64,000 bases of DNA. Source: Aminithiophilus ramosus (GTDB taxonomy: Bacteria; Synergistota; Synergistia; Synergistales; Aminithiophilaceae). Positions 44,706 through 53,517 of the stretch are shown in pieces. The stretch covers positions 2,357,453-2,421,452 of the forward strand of contig NZ_CP072943.1 in NCBI RefSeq assembly GCF_018069705.1, written 5' to 3'. A program made the translations under genes and the position numbers. The notes beneath the pieces are model-generated. The model worked only from the letters and a program-made list of their open reading frames with translations. It was not told the DNA's origin and did not search any database. Positions within the stretch are counted from its first letter, which is position 1. Each line of letters opens with the position of its first letter.

Positions 44706-46159
44706 CAGGCCACCTCTTCTTTGAGCAGAGCGTCGTAGCGTCCCGGATCGGGGGCGGGAAGGGGCAGTTCCGCGAGGGAGTCCGGAACGGCGACAGTGAG
44801 ACTGGCCGAAGGCGTTTTGTTGAGAAGCAGCTGGCGAACCGTCTCCGCCGTAACCCTCTTCAGGGCCAGGGCCTCTTCGAGGGCTTGCGTCAGGGCCTCG
44901 TGGGAATGGTCCCGGTGGAGCTGGAGGATGGCACAGAGTTCCCTGTAACCCGAATGGGCGCACAGGAGCGTCCGGGCCTTCTGCCAGGGCTCCTCCAGAT
45001 CCCGCACGACTGCCGCATTTCGGACGGCCCCGGGTTTCGCCCGCAGCAGCGGCAGGTAGTGGACAAGTTCCATGGAGGCCTTACCCTTCCCGGAGAGGCG
45101 GCGATGATTCGCCAGAACCTTTCCTCGGCTGGAGACACGGACACGGTCCCAGGTGACGGAGAGGTCGACGGCCTCTTTCTCGTGCCCTACCGGGACCGAG
45201 TAGACGTTGCCCTCGAACCGGACCAGGGAGGTCCGGCTCACCACCGACACGGTGGTGAGGGCACAGGGATGAGGTATCTCCGGAAGAGGCATAAGCCGTA
45301 GGGCTTCTTCTTCGAAAGAGGCTGCGCGCCTCTGCCGTTCCCTCCCGCACCAGTCGGCCAGGACGGAATTGAGATCGTCCAGTGTCGCCAGGTCCGGCAC
45401 GGGAACCAGGGCGTTCCTCCGCACATAGCCCACCAGGTTCTCCACGGAACCCTTCTCGTTGCCGCTTCGGACGTTGCAGAAAGAACTGTCGAAGAGGTAA
45501 TGGCCCCGGAGGGCCGAAAAGTGCCGGTTCTCTTCCCGGTTCGGCCCCGGGAGGACCTTGGTCACCGCCGACTTGAGGTTGTCGTAGACGCATTCCCTGG
45601 GTACCCCGCCGAAGGACTCGAAGGCACGTCGATGTCCCGCCATGAAGGCCTCCAGCCCGTCGTCGGGAAAGGCGTACACGAAGGGAGCACCGCTGTGGCG
45701 AAGGCGCATGCAGAAAAGGTAAATCCTCCGTTCCTCCCCTCCGATGCGGACCAGAGCCTCGCCCCAGTCCACCTGGGCCTGCTCGCCCGGATATGCCGTC
45801 AGGGGAACGAACCCCTTCTCCGGGGTGATCTCGCTCTTCAGGTCCGACACGACCTTGCGGATGTTGGACTCGCTCCCACTGAAACCGTGCTCCGCCACCA
45901 AACGGTCGTAGACGCGCTTGGCGGTATGGCGCTGTTTCCCGGGGGCGTTTCGATCCTCCCGGAGCCAGGTCCGGATGATCTCCAGGTAGGGACCCGTCAC
46001 CGGTCTGGGACGGGGAGCTTTCAGCCTGTAAGCGGGGATCTCCGAGTCCCTCAGCATTCTGCGGACCGTCTTCCGGCATATTCCCGTCTGCCTGGTGATC
46101 TTCCTGATGGACCAGCCTTCCCTGAAGTGCTGTTTGCGGATATATTCTTTGTCGACCAT
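44705..46159 (-). CDS. istA: IS21-family transposase IstA
   Basis: A 484-residue DDE transposase. An N-terminal helix-turn-helix (WSIRKITRQTGICRKTVRRM) is followed by the integrase core: QAQVDWGE, then YDNLKSAV, and EKGSVENLVGYVRRN supplying the acidic triad in order. A C-terminal beta-barrel and tail follow. Two starts are possible; ATG 46159 is nine bases after GAGGAG, while ATG 46168 abuts it, so 46159 is preferred. The gene is intact. Confidence 0.94.
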   Translation of the reverse strand: MVDKEYIRKQHFREGWSIRKITRQTGICRKTVRRMLRDSEIPAYRLKAPRPRPVTGPYLEIIRTWLREDRNAPGKQRHTAKRVYDRLVAEHGFSGSESNIRKVVSDLKSEITPEKGFVPLTAYPGEQAQVDWGEALVRIGGEERRIYLFCMRLRHSGAPFVYAFPDDGLEAFMAGHRRAFESFGGVPRECVYDNLKSAVTKVLPGPNREENRHFSALRGHYLFDSSFCNVRSGNEKGSVENLVGYVRRNALVPVPDLATLDDLNSVLADWCGRERQRRAASFEEEALRLMPLPEIPHPCALTTVSVVSRTSLVRFEGNVYSVPVGHEKEAVDLSVTWDRVRVSSRGKVLANHRRLSGKGKASMELVHYLPLLRAKPGAVRNAAVVRDLEEPWQKARTLLCAHSGYRELCAILQLHRDHSHEALTQALEEALALKRVTAETVRQLLLNKTPSASLTVAVPDSLAELPLPAPDPGRYDALLKEEVA

Positions 46160-46299
46160 CCCGTGCATCTCCTCTCGTCCTCCCCGCGAAGCGGAATCGC
46201 CGTTCCTTTCGCAGGATGATAAGGGAACGGGTACGGGGTGGTCACCTTTTTCAGGATCGATTACCTCTCGGGTGGGACCCTTTTAGGTTAGCGAAAACA

Positions 46300-46429
46300 C
46301 GATTTCCTCGTCAGCCGGGATGTCGATCTTTTGCAGGGCTACCTGATCGCCCGTCCCATGGCGGCCGAGGACCTGACCCGATGGTATCGGAGTCTGCCCG
46401 AGCCGGGCATCTGGCATCTCGTCGATTAA
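46300..46429 (+). pseudogene. GGDEF/EAL gene, 3' remnant
   Basis: Continuing the frame from 43898 into 46305 gives FLVSRDVDLLQGYLIARP and ends in TAA 46427-46429. GYLIARPM is the conserved end of EAL domains (QGYxxxxPxP). The first five bases (CGATT) are the target duplication. The remnant has no start or promoter of its own. Confidence 0.94.
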
Positions 46430-46439
46430 CTGGCCCATT

Positions 46440-48760
46440 CCCGAAAAGGCAAGAGACACGAAAGAGACGGAAGAAATTCCCTTCCCGGGAGCAGCCCCCC
46501 CCCGGGAGCGCGGCTCGCTGGGGGCGGCGAGTTTTGCCCTTGCTGGGAACGCGTTTCGCCCGATGCGGCGGGGTTTGCCCCTCCCGGGAGCGCGGCCCGA
46601 TGTGGCGACGCGGGGCTCCTCGCTGGGGTTCCGGACTCCGCTGCGGCGGCGTCTTGCCCCTGTCGGAGGCGCGTTTCGCCCGATGCGGCGGGTTTTGCCC
46701 TTGCTGGGAGCGCGGCCATCTTGGCGGCGCGCGGGACGGGGCTATCGTCCCGCAGGGTTTCCCGGCTTGAACGACGTTACCTCGGCGATGGCGAAGACGT
46801 GCCGGGAACCCCTCCGTCCCTTCGGGGCGGGCGCGGGCAGGATGCCCACGCTCCCAGGAAAACCCACTGCCACGAAACGAGACTTGCCATTCCTTCCGAA
46901 ACAGGTCGAGACGGTGACGTTCCCAGGAAACCCTCTGCGGACAGGCTTTTTGCCCCTGCTGGGAACGCGTTTCGCTGAGGCGTGGAGGTTTTGCCCCTGC
47001 TGGGAACGCGTTTCGCCGGAGGCGGCGGGGTTTGCCCCTCCTGGGAGCGCGGCCATCTTGGCGGCGCGCGGGACGGGGCTATCGTCCCGCAGGGTTTCCC
47101 GGCTTGAACGACGTTACCTCGGCGATGGCGAAGACGTGCCGGGAACCCCTCCGTCCCTTCGGGCCGGGCGCGGGCAGGATGCCCACGCTCCCAGGAAAAG
47201 CCACTGCCACGAAACGGAACTTGCCGTTTCTTCCGAAGCAAGCCGAGACCGGGACGCCCCCAGGAAACCCACTGCCACGAAACGGAACTTGCCGTTCCTT
47301 CCGAAACGGGTCGAGGCGATGGCGCTCCCGAGAAAACCCTCTGCGGACAGGCTTTTTGCCCCTGCTGGGAACGCGGCCATCTTGGCGGCGCGCGGGACGG
47401 GGCTATCGTCCCGCAGGGTTTCCCGGCTTGAACGACGTTACCTCGGCGATGGCGAAGACGTGCCGGGAACCCCTCCGTCCCTTCGGGGCGGGCGCGGGCA
47501 GGATGCCCACGCTCCCAGGAAAAGCCACTGCCACGAAACGGAACTTGCCGTTTCTTCCGAAGCAAGCCGAGACCGGGACGCCCCCAGGAAACCCACTGCC
47601 ACGAAACGGAACTTGCCGTTTCTTCCGAAGCAAGCCGAGACCGGGACGCCCCCAGGAAACCCACTGCCACGAAACGGAACTTGCCGTTCCTTCCGAAACG
47701 GGTCGAGGCGATGGCGCTCCCGAGAAAACCCTCTGCGGACAGGCTTTTTGCCCCTGCTGGGAACGCGTTTCGCTGAGGCGTGGAGGTTTTGCCCCTGCTG
47801 GGAACGCGTTTCGCCGGAGGCGTGGAGGTTTTGCCCCTGCTGGGAGCGCGGCCATCTTGGCGGCGCGCGGGACGGGGCTATCGTCCCGCAGGGTTTCCCG
47901 GCTCGAACGACGTTACCTCGGCGATGGCGAAGACGTGCCAGGGAACCCCTCCGTCCCTTCGGGCCGGGCGCGGGCAGGATGCCCACGCTCCCAGGAAAGG
48001 CAGCGACCCCGACACGGAGCTCGCCGTTTCTTCCGAAACGGGTCGAGGCGATGGCGCTCCCGAGAAAACCCTCTGCGGACAGGCTTTTTGCCCCTCCTGG
48101 GAGCGCGGCCATCTTGGCGGCGCGCGGGACGGGGCTATCGTCCCGCAGGGTTTCCCGGCTTGAACGACGTTACCTCGGCGATGGCGAAGACGTGCCAGGG
48201 AACCCCTCCGTCCCTTCGGGCCGGGCGCGGGCAGGATGCCCACGCTCCCAGGAAAAGCCACTGCCACGAAATGGAACTTGCCGTTCCTTCCGAAACAGGT
48301 CGAGACGGTGACGCTCCCAGGAAAGCCCGGCTGCGGACGGAGGGTTGCTTGACGGAAAGCACGCGCTCGGCGACGGAGTGCCTGTTCCGGGAGTAGACGA
48401 ACTCGGCTGCGGCGGAGGGGTTTGCCCCTCCTGGGAGCGCGGCCATCTTGGCGGCGCGCGGGACGGGGCTATCGTCCCGCAGGGTTTCCCGGCTCGAACG
48501 ACGTTACCTCGGCGATGGCGAAGACGTGCCGAGAACCCCTCCGTCCCTTCGGGCCGGGCGCGGGCAGGATGCCCACGCTCCCAGGAAAAGCCACTGCCAC
48601 GAAACGGAACTTGCCGTTCCTTCCGAAACACATCAAGACGGGGACGCTCCCAGGAAACCCACTGCCACGAAACGGAACTTGCCGTTCCTTCCGAAGCGAG
48701 CCGAGACGGGGACGCTCCCAGGAAAGGCAGCGGCCACGTACCGGGAGAAGCCGATTTTTA
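46440..48760 (+). repeat. Modular repeat array C
   Basis: About 2.3 kb of the same module family as array B, same strand. Six copies of GGGCAGGATGCCCACGCTCC (46837, 47172, 47496, 47972, 48229 and 48562), each followed by AGGAAA and a unit around GGAACTTGCCGT. Each is preceded by a GGGACGGGGCTATCGTCCCGC hairpin module and often by GCCCCTGCTGGGAACGCG. Spacing varies (257 to 476). Open frames across it are compositional artefacts. Confidence 0.9.
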
Positions 48761-48825
48761 CACCGACGTTTTTTGGATGGCAGGTTTTTTCAGGTACAAT
48801 GGACGTTTAGGAAGGGGAGATCTTC

Positions 48826-50208
48826 TTGAACGAACGTACCCGCTCCTTGGGCGAAACCGCCATCGGCCGCCTTCTCATCCGCCTTTCCCTGCCCGCCATG
48901 GTGGGCATGCTCGTCCAGGCCTCGTACAACCTCGTCGACGCCTTCTTCATCGGTCACGGCGTCGGCTCTCTCGGTCTGGCAGCCACAGCCGTCGCCTTTC
49001 CCTTCCAGCTCATGATCATGGCCATCGCCACCACGGGAGGGGTGGGAGCCGCCTCGATCATCTCCCGCAACCTCGGCTCAGGCGACATCGAACGGGCCGA
49101 CAGGACGTTGGGCACGCTCATTACGACGGCCACCGTCCTCGGGATCGTCGGGGCCCTCCTCTCATGGATCTACATCGAGCCGCTTCTCCGCCTTCTCGGA
49201 GCGACGAAAGACATCTTTCCCTACGCCGAGGCCTACGTCTCCGTCGTCCTCTTCGGCATTCCCCTTCAGGTCTTCGGCGTGGGGCTCAACAACGCCGTCC
49301 GCGCCGAGGGAAACGCCCGCATCGCCATGATCACCATGTTCGTCTCCGCCGTGACCAACATGATTCTCGATCCTCTTTTCATTTTCACCTTCAAGATGGG
49401 CATCGCCGGAGCGGCCTGGGCCACCGTCATCGCCCAGGGAGCCGTCGTCGTCTGGCTTCTCCTCTACTACCTCATGGGCAAAAGCGCCCTCAACCTCCGC
49501 CCGGTCCATCTCATCCCCCGACGCGACATCCTCGGCGAAATGCTGGCCGTAGGCTCCTCCGAGTTCGCCCGCCTTTCCGCAAACAGCGCCATCGTCGCCC
49601 TCGTCGTCCGCTCCGTCGGGGTCTACGGCGGCGACATGGCCATCGCCGCCTACGGCGTCGTCAGCCGCACCCTCTCCCTGGCCTTTCTGCCCATCTTCGG
49701 CATCGCCCAGGGCATGCAGCCCATTTTGGGCTACAACTACGGGGCTCGCCTCTACCAGCGGGCCCATCAGGTGATCCGCCTCTCCGTCGCCTTCGCCTCG
49801 ACCTGGTCCTTTATGGCCTGGGTTCTGGTCCTTCTCTTCCCCGGCCCCATCTTCAGCTTCTTCACGCCCGACGCCGATCTCCAGGTTTTGGGCGCCCGTT
49901 CGATGCGCTACATGACCTTCGGGTTCTGCCTCGTCGGCTTTCAAGTCATGGGGTCGGCCCTTTTCCAGGCTCTGGGCAAGGCCCGACCGGCCTTCTTCCT
50001 CTCGCTGTCGCGACAGGTCCTCCTTTTCCTGCCTCTACTCTATTTTCTTCCCCCCTTCCTGGGACTCATGGGCGTCTGGCTTTCCTTCCCCGCCGCCGAT
50101 GTCCTCTCGGCCCTCATGACCTTGTACTTCTTCCGGCGTCAGATGAAACAGCTCGAGGCCTGCGACGGCCGGCTCCCCTCCCTTTCCGCCGACAATCTCA
50201 CTGAGTGA
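48826..50208 (+). CDS. MATE-family multidrug/metabolite efflux protein
   Basis: A 460-residue, 12-helix protein of the MATE family (Na+ or H+ driven export of cationic compounds). The N-terminal half starts with LSLPAMVGMLVQASYNLVDA (about residues 24-43) and FIGHG; the second half repeats the arrangement with FLPIFGIAQGMQPILGYNYG (about 285-304). The start is TTG 48826, 6 bases after GGGGAG; a -10-like TACAAT (48795-48800) lies just upstream at the edge of the repeat array. The 3' end abuts a convergent LysE gene (one base apart), so the genes share no terminator room. Confidence 0.92.
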   Translation: MNERTRSLGETAIGRLLIRLSLPAMVGMLVQASYNLVDAFFIGHGVGSLGLAATAVAFPFQLMIMAIATTGGVGAASIISRNLGSGDIERADRTLGTLITTATVLGIVGALLSWIYIEPLLRLLGATKDIFPYAEAYVSVVLFGIPLQVFGVGLNNAVRAEGNARIAMITMFVSAVTNMILDPLFIFTFKMGIAGAAWATVIAQGAVVVWLLLYYLMGKSALNLRPVHLIPRRDILGEMLAVGSSEFARLSANSAIVALVVRSVGVYGGDMAIAAYGVVSRTLSLAFLPIFGIAQGMQPILGYNYGARLYQRAHQVIRLSVAFASTWSFMAWVLVLLFPGPIFSFFTPDADLQVLGARSMRYMTFGFCLVGFQVMGSALFQALGKARPAFFLSLSRQVLLFLPLLYFLPPFLGLMGVWLSFPAADVLSALMTLYFFRRQMKQLEACDGRLPSLSADNLTE

Positions 50209-50209
50209 T

Positions 50210-50824
50210 TCAGGCGAAAAGGAAACGGGTCCCGATGATCCAGAGGCCGAAGGCGAGGAGGGCGAGCCCGGCCCCCTTTTGAAGCAGGGCGAAAATCCCC
50301 TGGGGAAGGCGCTCCCTCAAGAGGGCCGTCACTCCGGCCAGAATCAGCCACCAAAGCGCCGACCCGACGAAGACGCCGCCGACGACGACTTGAGGGAACC
50401 GCCCTCCGCCGAGAGCGCCGAGGGCGGAGAAGAGGGCGGCGAAAGAGAGCAGGGTCATGGGGTTGGTCAGGGTAAGGCCGAAGGCCGAAAGGAAGTCGAC
50501 GACAGGGCCTTGTGAAGGGCCCCCGCCTTCCTTCGGGACCGGAGGACGGTGACGGAGGAAACCCGCTCCGAGGAACGCGAGAAAAAGCCCCCCGCCTCCG
50601 GCCAGAGGCCTTTCGAAGGCGACGAGGCGCGAGGCCACGGCGGCGAAACCGGAGGCGGCGACAAACCCGTAAAAACCGTCGGCCGTCGCGGCCCCCAGCC
50701 CCGAGGCGAGACCTGCCCAGAACCCCCGCTCCAAGGTGCGGCCGACGCAGAGAAGCCCTATCGGGCCCAGAGGCAGGGCGATGGAAAACCCGATCACGAG
50801 GGCTTCGACGAAAAGGAGCGCCAT
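50210..50824 (-). CDS. LysE/RhtB-family amino-acid exporter
   Basis: A 204-residue, six-helix membrane protein of the LysE/RhtB family. The first helix has VIGFSIALPLGPIGLLCVGR (the conserved GPxxL turn) and the second half has TLTNPMTLLSFAALF, both typical. Such exporters remove excess amino acids (lysine, threonine, homoserine). The start ATG 50824 lies two bases after the stop of an Lrp-type regulator, giving a standard regulator-exporter operon. Relation to the nearby MATE gene is only convergent. Confidence 0.9.
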   Translation of the reverse strand: MALLFVEALVIGFSIALPLGPIGLLCVGRTLERGFWAGLASGLGAATADGFYGFVAASGFAAVASRLVAFERPLAGGGGLFLAFLGAGFLRHRPPVPKEGGGPSQGPVVDFLSAFGLTLTNPMTLLSFAALFSALGALGGGRFPQVVVGGVFVGSALWWLILAGVTALLRERLPQGIFALLQKGAGLALLAFGLWIIGTRFLFA

Positions 50825-50826
50825 TT

Positions 50827-51285
50827 TCACGGTCTTGTCCCCAGAGGAAGCCGCGAGGATTCCTTCGTCGTCGAGAGCACGATCGTCGTCCGCGTCGCCG
50901 TCACGCCTTCGAGCCCCTTGATCGTCTCGCTGATCAGCTCCTCCAGCTCCTCCGTGCCCCGACAGCGGACCTTCAGGAGATAATCCCCCTCTCCGGCCAC
51001 GTGATGGCACTCCAGGACGGCTCCGTGATCCGCCGCGAACTTCAGGAAAGCCTTGCGACTCCTGGGATGATCGAGAGCCACGGCAACGAAAGCCGTCAGT
51101 CCCAGACCGACCGCCTTCGGGGCGACCCGCGCCCCGTACCCCTCGATGATTCCTTCCTCCTCCAGCTTGCGCACCCGCTCCATGACCGACGGCGAAGAAA
51201 GATCCACCTCCCGGGCCAGATCGGCCCATCTCGCCCTTCCATTCTCCATCAGGAGAGAAAGAATCCTAAGATCCATCGAATCCAA
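50827..51285 (-). CDS. Lrp/AsnC-family transcriptional regulator
   Basis: A 152-residue regulator. The N-terminal helix-turn-helix includes WADLAREVDLSSPSVMERVRKL (about residues 20-41), then a beta-sheet ligand domain with the sensor string VAGEGDYLLKVRC (about 96-108). The start is TTG 51285 with AGGAGG seven bases before; the ATG 51276 is an alternative with a poor gap. It is the first gene of an operon with the LysE exporter and probably activates it when an amino acid accumulates. The region 51286-51600 upstream has no gene. Confidence 0.9.
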   Translation of the reverse strand: MDSMDLRILSLLMENGRARWADLAREVDLSSPSVMERVRKLEEEGIIEGYGARVAPKAVGLGLTAFVAVALDHPRSRKAFLKFAADHGAVLECHHVAGEGDYLLKVRCRGTEELEELISETIKGLEGVTATRTTIVLSTTKESSRLPLGTRP

Positions 51286-51601
51286 TGGCGGTTCCTCCTT
51301 GTTTTATTAGGATAATAAGCCGTTTCGCCTATTCTCACAGGAAAAGCCCCCCTCGTCAACGGCAGACCTTCGCTCCCCGCTGGCAGACAAGGAGCGACAC
51401 TTCCGTGCCCCTGCGGAACGGGGCCCCATCGGACCGCAGGCTCGGAAAGGAGAAAACCTCCTCCGGGCCAGGCCGAGATCCGGGCAGGACAGGACCTCTG
51501 CGATTTGGGCGAGCTCTTGAATCGGCAAGAGAAGCGCGAGATGCCGAAGACGCTGTGTATCCTTATCGGCCTTAAACAGGCTTTTTTGGGCCAAATCAAC
51601 C

Positions 51602-51639
51602 CCAATATATTGACTTATGGACACATATCGCTATATTGG
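51602..51639 (+). promoter_or_regulatory. Promoter with inverted repeat upstream of dehydrogenase 3
   Basis: TTGACT (51610-51615) and TATATT (51632-51637), 16 bases apart, form a promoter. CCAATATA (51602-51609) and TATATTGG (51632-51639) are an inverted repeat bracketing it, a plausible operator for the GntR regulator at 52850. Confidence 0.6.
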
Positions 51640-51677
51640 TATTCAAGATTCTCATCCCCCTCTAAGGAAGTGGACTC

Positions 51678-52829
51678 ATGAAGGCCGTGCAGATCGGTTG
51701 TGGACTCGTCGGGCATGTCATCGCCTCGGACCTGGCGCGAGATTACGATGTCGTCGTCGTCGACCGCGACGCGGGAAGGTTGGAGGCGTTGAAAAGGAAG
51801 CTCCCCCAGATCGAGACGGTCCGGGCCTCGGCGACGAGTGCCGAGGAACTGGCCCCCATCCTGGAGGGGGCCGACATCGTCACCGCCGGCGTCCCCGGCG
51901 AACGGGGCTTCGAGATGATGAAGACCGTCATCGGCCTGGGCAGGAACCTCTGCGACATCTCCTTCATGGCCGAAGACTTCGATGACCTCGACGGCCTCGC
52001 CAGGGAAAAAGGCGTCACCGTCGTCCCCGACATCGGCGTCGCTCCGGGCATGTCCAACTTCCTCATGGGCCGCGGCGCCTCCCTCGTCGACGACGTCGAA
52101 GAGGCCTACATCTACGTCGGCGGCATCCCCCAAAGTCCCGAGCCCCCCTTCAATTACAAGGCCACCTGGTCTCCCCTGGACTGTATCGACGAGTTTCTCC
52201 GTCCGGCCCGGATCGTCGAGAAGGGGCGACAGGTCGTCGTCGAGGCCGCCTCCGGACTCCATCTCAAGGACTTTCCCGGCGTGGGGACCCTCGAAGTCTT
52301 CTATACCGACGGGCTCCGGAGTCTGGCGAAAAACATCAGGGGCAAGACCGTCGCCGAAATGACCATGCGTTGGCCCGGCCACGTGGAGCAGATGAAACTC
52401 CTCCGTTCCATGGGCCTTTTCGACAAGAACAGCCGGAACCTGGGCGGAGCCGACGTCGTCCCTCTCGACATCGCCGCCGACCTTCTTCTGCCCATGTGGA
52501 AGATGGAGCCCGAAAGGGGAGACCGCGACCTGACGGTGATGCGCGTCGTCGTACGAGGCTACAGGGGAGAAGACGAGATCACCTCGACGTGGGACCTCTG
52601 CGACCGCTTCGACGAGGCCAGCTGGACCAGCTCCATGGGACGCTGCACGGGCTGCACCTGCGCCATCTTCGCCCGGGCCGTCCAGAAGGGGCTTGTCAAG
52701 GGCAGGGGCGTCATCGCTCCAGAGCTGCTGGCCGGCGACGACGACCTCTACGCCTTCGTCATGGCCGAACAGAAAAAACGGGGTCTCGTCTACCGGGAGA
52801 CGACGCAGATCGTCCGCGACGCCCGCTGA
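51678..52829 (+). CDS. Saccharopine-dehydrogenase-like oxidoreductase (3)
   Basis: A 383-residue NAD(P)-dependent enzyme with the Rossmann fold IGCGLVGHVIA (about residues 6-16), VPDIGVAPGMSNFLMG (about 117-132), and the substrate domain FNYKATWSP with KTVAEMTMRWPGH (about 222-234). The family includes saccharopine dehydrogenase, lysine 6-dehydrogenase and L-lysine-epsilon-type oxidases; the reaction cannot be named. Start ATG 51678 after AAGGAAG. It is distinct from the two enzymes at 19390 and 23881. A FCD regulator follows 20 bases after its stop, likely responding to its substrate. Confidence 0.85.
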   Translation: MKAVQIGCGLVGHVIASDLARDYDVVVVDRDAGRLEALKRKLPQIETVRASATSAEELAPILEGADIVTAGVPGERGFEMMKTVIGLGRNLCDISFMAEDFDDLDGLAREKGVTVVPDIGVAPGMSNFLMGRGASLVDDVEEAYIYVGGIPQSPEPPFNYKATWSPLDCIDEFLRPARIVEKGRQVVVEAASGLHLKDFPGVGTLEVFYTDGLRSLAKNIRGKTVAEMTMRWPGHVEQMKLLRSMGLFDKNSRNLGGADVVPLDIAADLLLPMWKMEPERGDRDLTVMRVVVRGYRGEDEITSTWDLCDRFDEASWTSSMGRCTGCTCAIFARAVQKGLVKGRGVIAPELLAGDDDLYAFVMAEQKKRGLVYRETTQIVRDAR

Positions 52830-52849
52830 CCTCTCTCGTGGCGCGCCCT

Positions 52850-53515
52850 ATGGCAAAAAACCGGAACCTCGAGGAACAGGCCTACCAGCACATCCGCCGG
52901 GCCATCATCGCCCGACGCTGGCAGCCCGGAACGAGACTCTTCGAGCCCCAGATCGCCCAGGAACTGGCGATCAGCCGCACTCCCGTCCGCAACGCCCTGC
53001 GGCGTCTCGCCGCCGACGGCATGGTGGCCCTCAACGCCAATCTGGGGGCGCAGGTCATGGAGCCATCGCAGAAACTCATCCGCGATACCTACTTCATGAG
53101 GGAGATCATCGAACCCCAGGCGGCGGCCCTGGCCTGCCGTCAGGCCCGACCTTCCGACACGGAACGCCTCGAGGAGCTGCGCGACGAGGAAGTGGCGGCC
53201 TTCCGGGCCCGCGACCTGGAGCGCTACATGGAAGTCAACGACGCCTTCCATTTGCTCATCGCCTCCCTCGCCGACAACGGCGTCCTCGAAAACGCCGTCA
53301 GGCGCCATCTCACCATGACCAACGTCTTTCTCTCCCTCCTGGACCCCTTCTACACCATCGGCCAGGACGAGATGGATTCGTTCCGGGAGCACGGCGACAT
53401 CGTCCGCCACATCGCCCGCGGCGACGGAGAGAGCGCCCGGGCGGCCATGGTGATCCACATCCGCTCCTCCCGTTCCTGTCTGCGCGTCAGCCGCATCGCC
53501 GACGGCCCTTCATAA
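52850..53515 (+). CDS. GntR-family transcriptional regulator (FCD subfamily)
   Basis: A 221-residue regulator with winged helix (IAQELAISRTPVRNALRRLAADGM, about residues 36-59) and FCD domain (with EVNDAFHLLIASLADN, about 122-137). ATG 52850 is used; an in-frame GTG at 52838 is a possible alternative and neither has a strong ribosome site, so coupling to the upstream dehydrogenase (20 bases away) is likely. It lies next to a saccharopine-dehydrogenase-like gene whose promoter carries an inverted repeat. A long repeat array starts within a few bases of its stop codon. Confidence 0.85.
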   Translation: MAKNRNLEEQAYQHIRRAIIARRWQPGTRLFEPQIAQELAISRTPVRNALRRLAADGMVALNANLGAQVMEPSQKLIRDTYFMREIIEPQAAALACRQARPSDTERLEELRDEEVAAFRARDLERYMEVNDAFHLLIASLADNGVLENAVRRHLTMTNVFLSLLDPFYTIGQDEMDSFREHGDIVRHIARGDGESARAAMVIHIRSSRSCLRVSRIADGPS

Positions 53516-53517
53516 CC

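Larger units (their letters stand above)
43899..46299 (-). mobile_element. IS21-family insertion sequence (istA-istB)
   Basis: A 2401-bp element with imperfect terminal inverted repeats starting TGTTTTCG: the left end reads TGTTTTCGTCAATCGAAAAG, and the complement of the right end TGTTTTCGCTAACCTAAAAG. It is flanked by a 5-bp target duplication CGATT (43894-43898 and 46300-46304). It contains istA and istB on the minus strand and sits inside the GGDEF/EAL gene. Both genes are intact, so it may still be mobile. Confidence 0.96.
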
